Below, one piece after another: positions 25,802 to 34,025 of a stretch of 64,000 nt of DNA. Under the pieces are notes generated by a model. It saw nothing but the letters and a program-made list of their open reading frames with translations. It did not search any database and was not told the DNA's origin. This DNA is from Microbispora siamensis (GTDB lineage Bacteria; Actinomycetota; Actinomycetes; Streptosporangiales; Streptosporangiaceae). Both the position numbers and the translations under genes were made by a program. The stretch covers positions 1 through 64,000 of the forward strand of contig NZ_BOOF01000009.1 of assembly GCF_016863095.1 (NCBI RefSeq), in the 5' to 3' direction. Positions within the stretch are counted from its first letter, which is position 1. Each line of letters opens with the position of its first letter.

Positions 25802-27451
25802 ATGACGGTCGATCCGGTCACCCTGAACATCGTCGGCACCGCGCTGGCGGCGATCCCCCGGGAGATGGCGGCGAACCTGCGGCGTGCCGCGTTCTCCTCG
25901 GTCGTGCGGGAGGCACGGGACTACGCGGTGGCGCTCGTCGATCCACACGGCAACGTGGTCAGCCAGGCCGAGGCCATCCCCATCATGACCGCCGGCATCT
26001 CGCACGCGATCGCCGCCGTGCTGGCCGGCAATGACCCGCGCACTCTCACGGCCGACGACGCGATCCTTTACAACGATCCCTTCAACGGCGGTCAGCACCT
26101 GCAGGACATCTATCTGTTCACACCCGTCTTCCATGAGGACCTGCTCGTCGGGTTCGCGGCCAGTGTCGCGCACCACGTGGACATCGGGGGCGGCGAGCCG
26201 GGACTGACCATCAACGCCAAGGAGGTCTTCCAGGAGGGGCTGCGCCTGCCCGGCCGGCCGTTCTCGGTCTCCCGTGACTGGCACGGCGGCTTCGTCGAGC
26301 AGCTGTTCCGGCTCAACGTCCGGGTTCCCGACCTCGTGGTGGGCGATCTGAACGCGCAGTTCGCGGCCAACAGCGTCGCCGCGGAACGGCTGCGTGAGCT
26401 GGTCTCCAGATATGGGGCCGAGCTCACCTTCGCGGTGATGGAGGAACTGCAGAACTACGCCGAGCGGCGGCTGCGTGACTCCATCTCCGAGATCCCGGAC
26501 GGCGACTACTCCGCCGAAGAGATCATCGACGCGTCGTCCTGGGGAGGCGATCGGCACCACGTCAGGGTCTCCGTCCGCGTGCGGGGCTCCGACATCGAGG
26601 TCGACTTCACCGGCACCGACCCTCAGGTCGGCGCCAACCTCAACTGCCCGTTCGCCTCGACGGTCTCCTCCGTGCAGAGTGCGATCCGCGGCCTGCTCAG
26701 GGACAAGGACATCCCGTTCAACGAGGGCTGCAACCGGCCCATCACGGTGAAGGCCCCTTACGGCTCGATCCTCAACCCGGCCGCGCCGGCCGCCGTCCGG
26801 GCCAGGCTCACCCCGGCCAGCCGTGCGTTCGACGCGGTGATCCGGGCGCTCGCCGACGCGCTGCCCGACCGTGTCGTGGCCACGGGCTACGACACGACCA
26901 GCGCCGCGGCGCTCAGCTACCTCGACCCCGACAGCCACGAATACCAGGTGGTCCTGGAGGTGCTCGGCGGCGGCTGGGGCGCGGGTCCCGGACAGGACGG
27001 CGCGGACGGGCTCGACAATCCGATCTCCAACTGCGCCAGCGCCCCCGTCGAGGCGCTGGAGATCGACTACTCGCACTTCAGGGTGACGGAGTTCGCCCTC
27101 ATCCCCGGCTCGGGAGGAGACGGCCGCAACCGCGGCGGCCTCGGCTTCGTGCGCACCTACGAGGCGACCAGGGACGGCGTCACCTTCTCCGCCTATTCCG
27201 ACCGGCACCGCTACGGCGCCCGCGGCCTCTTCGGCGGCGGCGACGGCGCCACCGGCGGGCTCGAGGTGACCAGGTCCGACGGGACCATCCAGCGGCTGTC
27301 CCACATCGACGCGGTCAAGCTCGCCGCCGGTGAACGGATCAGCCTGCGCACCGGCGGAGGCGGAGGCTACGGCCCGCCCGCCGAGAGGCCGGTGGCAGAC
27401 CGCGAGGCCGACCTGAGGGACGGCTTGATCGTGAAGGAGACCCCCCAATGA
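25802..27451 (+). CDS. hyuB: Hydantoinase/oxoprolinase family protein, B subunit
   Basis: A 549-residue partner of HyuA. Family signatures in order: PREMAANLRRAAFSSVVREA, DYAVALVDPHGNVVSQAEAI, LYNDPFNGGQHLQDIYLFTP, GFAASVAHHVDIGGGEPG, VDFTGTDPQVGANLNCP, and the C-terminal GGGDGATGGLEV with RTGGGGGYGPPAERP. The paired A/B heteromer performs ATP-driven hydrolysis (N-methylhydantoin to N-carbamoylsarcosine, or 5-oxoproline to glutamate, in known members). It begins one base after the hyuA stop. Its last 4 bp (ATGA) overlap the transporter start, so the operon is translationally coupled. Confidence 0.92.
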   Translation: MTVDPVTLNIVGTALAAIPREMAANLRRAAFSSVVREARDYAVALVDPHGNVVSQAEAIPIMTAGISHAIAAVLAGNDPRTLTADDAILYNDPFNGGQHLQDIYLFTPVFHEDLLVGFAASVAHHVDIGGGEPGLTINAKEVFQEGLRLPGRPFSVSRDWHGGFVEQLFRLNVRVPDLVVGDLNAQFAANSVAAERLRELVSRYGAELTFAVMEELQNYAERRLRDSISEIPDGDYSAEEIIDASSWGGDRHHVRVSVRVRGSDIEVDFTGTDPQVGANLNCPFASTVSSVQSAIRGLLRDKDIPFNEGCNRPITVKAPYGSILNPAAPAAVRARLTPASRAFDAVIRALADALPDRVVATGYDTTSAAALSYLDPDSHEYQVVLEVLGGGWGAGPGQDGADGLDNPISNCASAPVEALEIDYSHFRVTEFALIPGSGGDGRNRGGLGFVRTYEATRDGVTFSAYSDRHRYGARGLFGGGDGATGGLEVTRSDGTIQRLSHIDAVKLAAGERISLRTGGGGGYGPPAERPVADREADLRDGLIVKETPQ

Positions 27452-28737
27452 CGAAACCGCAGATGCGCCGTGTGGCACTCGCGTCCGCGCTCGGCACGAG
27501 CATCGAATGGTACGACTTCTTCATCTACACGACCGCGTCCGCGCTGGTCTTCAACAAGCTGTTCTTCCCCACGCTGTCTCCGATCGCGGGCGTGCTGTCG
27601 GCATTCGCCACGTATGCCGTCGGCTACGTCGCCAGGCCACTCGGCGCCATCGTGTTCGGTCACTTCGGGGACCGGATCGGGCGTAAGAAGTCGCTTGTCT
27701 GGACGCTGCTCATGATGGGCACCGCGACCTTCCTGGTCGGCTGCGTGCCCACATACAGCGGCATCGGCGCGCTCGCACCTCTGCTGCTCGTCGTCCTGCG
27801 CTTCGTTCAGGGCCTGGCGGTCGGTGGTGAGTGGGGCGGCGCGGCGCTCATCTCCGTCGAGCACGCGCCTGCGCGGCGGCGCTCGTTCTTCGGTGCGTTC
27901 GCGCAGATCGGCTCGCCGGTCGGGCTGCTCCTCGCCACCGTCATGTTCACGGTGCTCAACGGCCTGCTGACCGCCGAGCAGTTCGAGAGCTGGGGCTGGC
28001 GTCTCCCGTTCCTCGTCTCCATCGTGCTGGTCGTGGTGGGCTTCGTGGTGCGTCTGAGGATCGAGGAGACCCCCGACTTCCAGAAGTCCAAGCGATCGGA
28101 CGCGCTGCCCATCGTCGAGTGCCTGCGCACCTCATGGCGGCAGATCGTGGTGGGCCTGGGCATCTTCGCGGGCGGCTTCGTCGCCTACTACCTGCTCACC
28201 ACGTTCATGCTCGCCTACACCACGACTCAGCTGGGCCTGCCCAAATCCACCGCACTGGCCGGGCAGATCGTGGCAGCGGTGGTCGAGGCGGCGCTCATGT
28301 TCGTCTTCGCCGCCATGGGCGACAAGCACGGCAAGGCCAAGGTGATCGGCTGGGGCGCCGTGGCGGGGCTCCTCTGGGCGGTGCCGCCGTTTTGGCTATT
28401 CGGGACCGGCAGCGCCTTCTGGCTCTGCGTGGGCGTCGGCGTCGGGCTCATCGGCGTGACCGCCACCTACTCGGTGGGCGCGGCGTACGTGGCCCAGTTG
28501 TTCGCGCCGCGCGTCCGCTACACCGGCATGTCGCTGTCCTACCAGCTCGCCGGGGCCATCGGCGGAGGCGTCGTGCCGCTGTTCTCCACCGCGTCGCTGG
28601 AGTGGACCGGCGGCCACTACTGGCCGGTCGCCCTGACAACCGTGCTGTTCTACGCGTTCACGCTGGTCTGCCTGCGCATCGGGCGCGTCCGCGAGGGCGT
28701 GGCCGTGCCCGCTCCTGCCGTGGGGGTGGCGCGGTGA
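27448..28737 (+). CDS. MHS-family metabolite:H+ symporter (major facilitator superfamily)
   Basis: 429 residues, 12 predicted membrane helices. It has the MHS-type opening ALASALGTSIEWYDFFIYTT, the loop 2-3 motif HFGDRIGRKKSLVWTLLMMG, and GLAVGGEWGGAALISVEHAP in helix 5. Related symporters import proline/betaine, 2-oxoglutarate, shikimate or citrate with protons. The substrate here is not readable; the operon suggests uptake of the cyclic amide or N-methylated compound that HyuAB processes. ATG overlaps the hyuB stop (ATGA) and the stop overlaps the next start (GTGA). Confidence 0.9.
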   Translation: MTKPQMRRVALASALGTSIEWYDFFIYTTASALVFNKLFFPTLSPIAGVLSAFATYAVGYVARPLGAIVFGHFGDRIGRKKSLVWTLLMMGTATFLVGCVPTYSGIGALAPLLLVVLRFVQGLAVGGEWGGAALISVEHAPARRRSFFGAFAQIGSPVGLLLATVMFTVLNGLLTAEQFESWGWRLPFLVSIVLVVVGFVVRLRIEETPDFQKSKRSDALPIVECLRTSWRQIVVGLGIFAGGFVAYYLLTTFMLAYTTTQLGLPKSTALAGQIVAAVVEAALMFVFAAMGDKHGKAKVIGWGAVAGLLWAVPPFWLFGTGSAFWLCVGVGVGLIGVTATYSVGAAYVAQLFAPRVRYTGMSLSYQLAGAIGGGVVPLFSTASLEWTGGHYWPVALTTVLFYAFTLVCLRIGRVREGVAVPAPAVGVAR

Positions 28738-30107
28738 CCGTCAACGGAGGCGTGTCGTTCTGGTATCGCGAGATCGGCCTGCCCAGTCGTCGCCGGCCGC
28801 TCGACCGGTCCCTCGACGTCGACGTGTGCATCGTCGGCGGCGGCTACACCGGCCTGTGGACCGCGTACTACCTGAAGAAAGGCGATCCGGCCCTCCGGAT
28901 CGCGGTCCTCGAGCGCAGCTTCGCCGGCTACGGCGCCTCCGGTCGCAACGGCGGCTGGATCACGGCGGCCCTCGCCGGGTCACGGCGGCGCTTCGCCGCC
29001 ACGCACGGCCGGCAGGCCGTTCTCGACCTTCAGCGGGAGATGAACGGCAGCGTCGACGAGATCGTCGCGGTGGCCGCCGCCGAGGGGATCGAGGCCGACA
29101 TCGTGAAGAACGGCATGCTGCGCGTGGCGCACGCGCCCGCCCAGCTGCCCAGGCTGCGTCGGCAGGTCGTCACCGCCCAGGAGTGGGACGACGACGTGGT
29201 GCTGCTCGACGCGGAGGAGACGGTCGCCAGGATCGGCGTCGCCGGTGCGCTCGGCGCGTCCTACACCCCGCACTGCGCCCGGGTCCAGCCGGCCAAGCTG
29301 GTCCAAGGGCTGGCACGGGCCGTGGAGGGGCTGGGCGTCGAGATCTACGAGTCCACCCCGGCGACCGGAATCGCCCCCCACATGGCCGAGACGCCGTACG
29401 GGACCGTCAAGGCCCGGTTCGTGATCAGGGCGACCGAGGGATTCACCGCCGGACTGCCGGGTGAGCGGCGCACCTGGCTGCCGATGAACTCCTCGCTGAT
29501 CGTCACAGAACCGCTCGGGGAGCGGTTCTGGGCGCGGATCGGCTGGACGGGCAGGGAACTGCTCGGCGACGTGTCCCATGCGTACATCTACGCGCAGCGG
29601 ACCGCGGACGACAGGATCGCGATCGGCGGGCGGGGCTGGCCCTACAGATTCGGATCGAGGACGGACAACGACGGCCGCACCCGGGCGGCGACCGTACGGC
29701 AGTTGCGGGACGCGCTCGTCAGGCTGTTCCCGTCCACCGCCGACGCCGAGATCGCGCATGCCTGGTCCGGCGTGCTCGGCGTGCCCCGTGACTGGTGCTC
29801 CACCGTCGGGCTGGACCGGCGCACGGGACTCGGCTGGGCGGGAGGCTATGTGGGACACGGTGTGGCCACGGCGAATCTCGCCGGCCGCACGCTCCGCGAC
29901 CTCGTTCTGGGCGCCGACACGACGCTGACCAGGCTGCCCTGGGTGGGCAGGAAGGTCAGGAAGTGGGAGCCCGAGCCGTTGCGCTGGCTGGGCGTGCAAG
30001 GGATGTACATGGCCTACCGCGAGGCCGATCGTCAGGAAGTGGTCGCCGGACGGGTGACCTCCTCGCCCCTCGCCAGAATCGCCGACAAGGTCGCCCGCCG
30101 CGACTGA
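28734..30107 (+). CDS. FAD-dependent amine/amino-acid oxidoreductase (DAO family, PuuB-like)
   Basis: 457 residues from GTG 28734. The dinucleotide-binding fold VDVCIVGGGYTGLWTAYYLK is followed by FAGYGASGRNGGWITAA, as in gamma-glutamylputrescine oxidases and related DAO enzymes. Near the C-terminus, GLGWAGGYVGHGVATANLAG is the FAD-closing motif. It should oxidise a secondary or primary amine to an imine, releasing H2O2 or passing electrons on. As the last gene of the hyuAB operon it could act on an amino compound freed by lactam opening; sarcosine is the obvious guess if the substrate is N-methylhydantoin, but no N-carbamoylsarcosine amidohydrolase is present nearby. Confidence 0.88.
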   Translation: MTVNGGVSFWYREIGLPSRRRPLDRSLDVDVCIVGGGYTGLWTAYYLKKGDPALRIAVLERSFAGYGASGRNGGWITAALAGSRRRFAATHGRQAVLDLQREMNGSVDEIVAVAAAEGIEADIVKNGMLRVAHAPAQLPRLRRQVVTAQEWDDDVVLLDAEETVARIGVAGALGASYTPHCARVQPAKLVQGLARAVEGLGVEIYESTPATGIAPHMAETPYGTVKARFVIRATEGFTAGLPGERRTWLPMNSSLIVTEPLGERFWARIGWTGRELLGDVSHAYIYAQRTADDRIAIGGRGWPYRFGSRTDNDGRTRAATVRQLRDALVRLFPSTADAEIAHAWSGVLGVPRDWCSTVGLDRRTGLGWAGGYVGHGVATANLAGRTLRDLVLGADTTLTRLPWVGRKVRKWEPEPLRWLGVQGMYMAYREADRQEVVAGRVTSSPLARIADKVARRD

Positions 30108-30130
30108 TGGTCACGACCGGTGCCGTGCAC

Positions 30131-30145
30131 CGCGCCTGCGGCGCG
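30131..30145. terminator. Hairpin between convergent genes
   Basis: CGCGCC, loop TGC, GGCGCG, 24 bp after the oxidase stop and 33 bp before the end of the convergent oxidoreductase. No T-tract. Confidence 0.4.
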
Positions 30146-30177
30146 CGGCGGGGGACCCCACGGGCGGATGCGGATCT

Positions 30178-31461
30178 CTACGGCATGGTCCGGGGCGGGA
30201 GGACGGTGAGGTACAGCGGGGCGTGGCCGTCGTAGCCGAGCCCGTGCTGGTTCCACGGGACGTCGGCGGGCCGGGGCTGGACGTTGCCCGCCTTGTCGCG
30301 GGCCCGTGACATCACGCGGTATCGCCCCGGCCGCGCACCTTGCCACGGCACCTCGAACCGCACCCAGATCAGCGGCTCGGGCGGGGTGAGGAGCGTCGCC
30401 CCGCGCCAGGGCATCTCCGGCATCCAGCGCCCGGGGGCGATCAGCCGCTCGATCGCGACGTCGACGCGGTCGATCGTCCCGGCGCCGGACCAGGCCCGGC
30501 CGTGCAGCGTGTGGTCGCCCGGCGGGAGCGTGACGCCGTCGTCGAGTTCGAGGGCGCTGCGGACCCGGCCGACGGTCGGCCGGACGGGGGTGGGGTAGGA
30601 CGGGCCGATGAGCACCTGGTTGCGCTGCGGGCCCTGCGGAGGCAGGCGCCGTACGGACGCCTCGATCGTGCCGAGCCACTTCACCGCCGTGTTGGCGCCC
30701 CACCCGGACATGAGGGCGCGCAGCGGGTAGCCGTGGTCGGCGGGCAGGTCGGCCCCGTTCATGTGGTGCACCAGCAGGCTGTCGTCCCGCAGGGCCTTGC
30801 CGGCGGGGACGACCTCCGAGTAGTGCACGGTCCCCTCCGGGGTGGCGATCTCGTCCAGGCCGGTGAACCGCACGTCCACGGCGTGGCCGAGTCCGGCCGC
30901 CGCGAGCACGTCCCTGACCCGTACGCCGGTCCACTCGGCGGCGCCGACCGCGCCGAAGTGCCATTGGGTGTAACCGGTGGGTAGCCATCGGCCGTCGCCC
31001 GACGGCGGGAGCTCGGGGAAGAAGGCCGAGCAGTTCGCGCCGCAGTCGAGGGTGCGGCGCAGGGTGACCTGAGGCAGCGCGAGCAGGTCCGCGTACGAGA
31101 ACGACCTGGGACGCGAGACCGCGTCGCCGGTGATCTCCAGTCGCCACGACGAACGGTCGATGTGCGGCGGGCGGGCCCGGTTGTGGATGTAGAACCGGTC
31201 GTTGGGGATCAGATCCCCATATCCGCCGACCGGACCCCACTTCATCTCCTCCGAGCCGTTACCCCGGTGGGAGAAGTAGCGAGACGGGGTCTCCTGCACG
31301 ACGAAGTCCTGCCGGGTGGTTCCGGGGGCGGCCCGCCGCGGTGGCGCCTGCCCTACGGCGGCGAGGGCCAGCGGTCCCGCGGCCGAGTAGGCGAGGAACC
31401 GGCGGCGGGAGCATCCCGTCTCTCCGCTCCCGGTGCGGTCGTGTCGACGACGATCTTCCAT
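30178..31461 (-). CDS. Tat-exported sulfite-oxidase-like molybdopterin enzyme
   Basis: About 427 residues from ATG 31461. A twin-arginine signal (SRRRFLAYSAAGPLALAAVG) marks export of a folded, cofactor-loaded enzyme. The Mo-cofactor domain has DRFYIHNRARPPHIDRSSW, the molybdenum-ligand cysteine in TLRRTLDCGANCSAFFPEL, and GYPLRALMSGWGANTAVKWL. The C-terminal dimerisation domain (VDRVDVAIE...PGRYRVMSRARDKAGNVQP) completes a SoxC/YedY-like enzyme. No cytochrome or heme subunit gene is nearby. It probably oxidises sulfite or reduces or oxidises another S/N-oxo substrate outside the membrane; substrate unassigned. Confidence 0.88.
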   Translation of the reverse strand: MEDRRRHDRTGSGETGCSRRRFLAYSAAGPLALAAVGQAPPRRAAPGTTRQDFVVQETPSRYFSHRGNGSEEMKWGPVGGYGDLIPNDRFYIHNRARPPHIDRSSWRLEITGDAVSRPRSFSYADLLALPQVTLRRTLDCGANCSAFFPELPPSGDGRWLPTGYTQWHFGAVGAAEWTGVRVRDVLAAAGLGHAVDVRFTGLDEIATPEGTVHYSEVVPAGKALRDDSLLVHHMNGADLPADHGYPLRALMSGWGANTAVKWLGTIEASVRRLPPQGPQRNQVLIGPSYPTPVRPTVGRVRSALELDDGVTLPPGDHTLHGRAWSGAGTIDRVDVAIERLIAPGRWMPEMPWRGATLLTPPEPLIWVRFEVPWQGARPGRYRVMSRARDKAGNVQPRPADVPWNQHGLGYDGHAPLYLTVLPPRTMP

Positions 31462-31509
31462 GGCCCTCACCTCGACGTATACCTGCCCATTTCGGGGCAG
31501 GTGCCTCGG

Positions 31510-32181
31510 TCAGGCGATGGTGTAGCGGAGTTCCGGGCGGCCGGGGCCGCCGTACTGCGGGACCCGGCGCGCGACGCCGGTGTCGACGAGGTGTTCCAGG
31601 TAGCGCCGGGCCGTCACCCGGGACACTCCCACGGCCGTGCCCACGGCCTGGGCCGACAGGCCGCCGGCGACGTCCCGCAGCGCGCCCGCCACCGCCTCCA
31701 GGGTGTCGGCCGTCATCCCCTTGGGCAGGTGGGGGCGGGCGGTCCCGCGCAGGGTGGACAGCGCCCGGTCCACCTCGCCCTGGCCGCTGACCTCGCCCGG
31801 CCCGCTGATCGACGAGCGGAACGCCGCGTATCGTTCGAGCTTCTCCTGCAGCAGGGCGAAGGTGAACGGCTTGAGCAGATACTGCACCACCCCGGCGGAG
31901 ACGGCCGACCTGACCACCGACAGGTCCCGCGCGGAGGTGACGGCGATGACGTCACAGGGGAGGCCCGCGGCCCGCATGGCCCGGCAGACGTCCAGCCCGT
32001 GCATGTCCGGCAGGTAGAGGTCGAGAAGCACGAGATCCACCGGTTCGCGGCGCAGCGCGCGGACGGCCTCGCCGCCGGACCGGGCCACGCCGGCGACCCG
32101 GAAGCCCGGCACCCGCTCGACGTACAGGCGGTTCGCCTCGGCCGTGAGCTCCTCGTCCTCCACGATCAGGACCGAGATCAC
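31510..32181 (-). CDS. CitB/DcuR-family response regulator
   Basis: 223 residues. Receiver domain at about 1-120, with acidic pocket VLIVEDEE, phospho-acceptor Asp in LVLLDLYLPDMHG, and conserved Lys in QYLLKPFTF. The C-terminal winged helix of this family contains LSAQAVGTAVGVSRVTARRY and LEHLVDTGVARRVPQYGG. Homologues pair with CitA/DcuS kinases and activate C4-dicarboxylate or citrate transport genes. ATG at 32181 overlaps the kinase stop by 4 bp. The divergent dctA gene is the expected target. Confidence 0.93.
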   Translation of the reverse strand: MISVLIVEDEELTAEANRLYVERVPGFRVAGVARSGGEAVRALRREPVDLVLLDLYLPDMHGLDVCRAMRAAGLPCDVIAVTSARDLSVVRSAVSAGVVQYLLKPFTFALLQEKLERYAAFRSSISGPGEVSGQGEVDRALSTLRGTARPHLPKGMTADTLEAVAGALRDVAGGLSAQAVGTAVGVSRVTARRYLEHLVDTGVARRVPQYGGPGRPELRYTIA

Positions 32182-33866
32182 GGCCGCACCTCCTCGCGCG
32201 CCGGGTCGCGTGTCACGCCGTCGTGGGCCGGCCGGGGCGGCAGCGGGAGCCGTACGGTGAAGACCGCACCCTGGCCACCGGCGCCCTGGCCACCGGCACC
32301 CTGAGCACCGGTGCCCACCTCGATGCCGCCGCCCAGGCGCCGGGCCGCCTGCCCCGCCATCGCGAGGCCGAGCCCCCGGCCGTCGCCCTTGGTGGACCAG
32401 CCGCGCCGGAACGCGTCCCGTACGACGCCGGGGTCGAGCCCGGGACCGCTGTCGGCGACCCGGATCAGGAACGTGCCGTCCTCGGCGCGCAGGTGGACGC
32501 GGACCCGGGCGGGCGGCGTGCCCTGGACGGCGGCGTCGATCGCGTTGTCGATCAGGTTGCCGACGATGGTCACGAGGTCGCGGGCGTCGAGGGCGACGTC
32601 GTCGAGCTCGCTGTCGGGACTGATCACGAGGTCGACCCCGCGCTCGGCGGCCGCCGCGCTCTTGCCGAGCAGCAGCGCCGCGAGGACGGGTTCGCGGACC
32701 GCGCCCACGACGCGGTCGGTGAGCCGCTGGGCCGCCCGCAGCTCCGCGGTGGCGAACTCCACCGCCTGGTCGGCTCGGCCCAGCTCCACCAGCGCGACGA
32801 CCGTGTGCAGCCGGTTCGCGGCCTCGTGGGCGGCCGAGCGGAGCGACTCGGCGAAGCCGCGTTCGGCGTCGAGCTGCCCGGTGAGGGCCTGCAGCTCGGT
32901 GTGGTCGCGGAGCGTGACCACCGTGCCGAGCGAGCGCGCGCCGGAACGGACCACGGCGGCGCTCGCCACCAGCACGCGCTCCCCGGTCAGGTGGATCTCG
33001 TCGGACCGGCTCTCCCCGGAACCGAGCATCGCGGCCAGCGAGGGAGACAGGCCCAGGTCGCCCACATGCCGTCCCTCCGCGTCGCCGGGCAGGCCGAGCA
33101 GCGCGCGGGCGCCGTCGTTGGCGAGGGTCAGCCGGCCGTCCCGGTCGACGAGCAGCAGCCCCTCGCGCACCGCGTGCAGGATCGCGTTGTGGTACTCGTA
33201 CATGCGGCTCAGCTCCGCCGGGCCCAGCCCGTGCGTCTGGCGGCGCAGGCGGGCGCCCACCAGGTAGGCGCCCGCGATGCCCGCCGCCAGGCCGAGCAGG
33301 CCGGTGAGGAGGGCCGCGCCGATCTGCTCGCGCACCTCGGCACTGATCTTCGCCACCGTGATGCCGGCGCTGACCAGTGCCCGCACCCGGCCGGTGGCGT
33401 CCCGCACGGGGGTGACGGCCCGTACGGACGGCCCCAGGGTGCCGGTGTAGGTCTCGGTGAACGTGCGCCCGGCCAGCGCGGGCGCCGTGGTGCCGAGGAA
33501 GCGCCCGCCGATCTGCCGGGGGTTGGGATGGGTGTACCTGCGGCCGTCCCTGCTCATGATCGTGATGAAGTCGAGCCCGGCCTCCGCGCGCACCCGCTCC
33601 GCGTACGGCTGGAGCACGGCCGAGGGATCGGGGTCGTCCAGCGCGTCGAGCACGGTGGGCGCGTCGGCCACGCTGATCGCCACCGCCCTGGTCGTCCTCG
33701 CGGCCTCGTCGCCGAGAAGCTCGCGCGTACGCAGGAAGCCGAGCAGGGTGGCGCCGGCCACTGTGATCCCGACCACCAGGATCTGCAGCACGAGCACCTG
33801 CCGGGCCAGGCTCCAGCGTCCGAGCCTGGCGGTCATCGTCGTCACGGCCTCAGCGTCCTCGCTCAC
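32178..33866 (-). CDS. CitA/DcuS-family sensor histidine kinase
   Basis: 562 residues. Two membrane helices (about 22-45 and 185-210) bracket an extracytoplasmic PAS-like sensor with FITIMSRDGRRYTHPNPRQI, GGRFLGTTAPALAGRTF and SVRAVTPVRDATGRVRALVS, matching dicarboxylate/citrate sensors. A cytoplasmic PAS (about 220-320) follows. The phospho-acceptor region reads SAAHEAANRLHTVVALVELG; most relatives have Phe where this has the first Ala. The HATPase domain has DLVTIVGNLIDNAIDAA and DSGPGLDP with GDGRGLGLAM. Near the C-terminus a short GAGGQ repeat is encoded by a 15-bp DNA duplication at about 32268-32297. A Met at residue 11 is an alternative start. Confidence 0.93.
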   Translation of the reverse strand: MSEDAEAVTTMTARLGRWSLARQVLVLQILVVGITVAGATLLGFLRTRELLGDEAARTTRAVAISVADAPTVLDALDDPDPSAVLQPYAERVRAEAGLDFITIMSRDGRRYTHPNPRQIGGRFLGTTAPALAGRTFTETYTGTLGPSVRAVTPVRDATGRVRALVSAGITVAKISAEVREQIGAALLTGLLGLAAGIAGAYLVGARLRRQTHGLGPAELSRMYEYHNAILHAVREGLLLVDRDGRLTLANDGARALLGLPGDAEGRHVGDLGLSPSLAAMLGSGESRSDEIHLTGERVLVASAAVVRSGARSLGTVVTLRDHTELQALTGQLDAERGFAESLRSAAHEAANRLHTVVALVELGRADQAVEFATAELRAAQRLTDRVVGAVREPVLAALLLGKSAAAAERGVDLVISPDSELDDVALDARDLVTIVGNLIDNAIDAAVQGTPPARVRVHLRAEDGTFLIRVADSGPGLDPGVVRDAFRRGWSTKGDGRGLGLAMAGQAARRLGGGIEVGTGAQGAGGQGAGGQGAVFTVRLPLPPRPAHDGVTRDPAREEVRP

Positions 33867-33932
33867 GTGCGGGTCTGCGCGGATTCACCGGCGGGCGCCG
33901 GTGAAAACCGCCGTGAACGAAATGTACGCAAT

Positions 33933-33948
33933 AGTGACCCAGGTCACT
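33933..33948. promoter_or_regulatory. Perfect palindrome between the two-component genes and dctA
   Basis: AGTGACC-CA-GGTCACT, a 7+7 inverted repeat 77 bp upstream of dctA. A further half-like element, AGTCACC, lies at about 33961. Probably the response-regulator site controlling dctA and possibly the kinase-regulator operon. Confidence 0.65.
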
Positions 33949-34025
33949 ACCGCGGCGCATAGTCACCGACCAGATCGCATCTTCGCCCGCGCCGCCGCGG
34001 GCCGCACGAGCACGAGGAGGGTCGT

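Noticed and set aside
23677-25839. N-terminal extension of the LuxR fusion through the hyuA region
   Set aside because: The open frame is antisense to hyuA, whose family homology is complete. A good ribosome site places the start at 23676.
23797-27451. Acetone carboxylase
   Set aside because: HyuA/B-like subunits also occur there, but the third small subunit is missing and the neighbours (amine oxidase, MHS transporter) point to a nitrogen compound.
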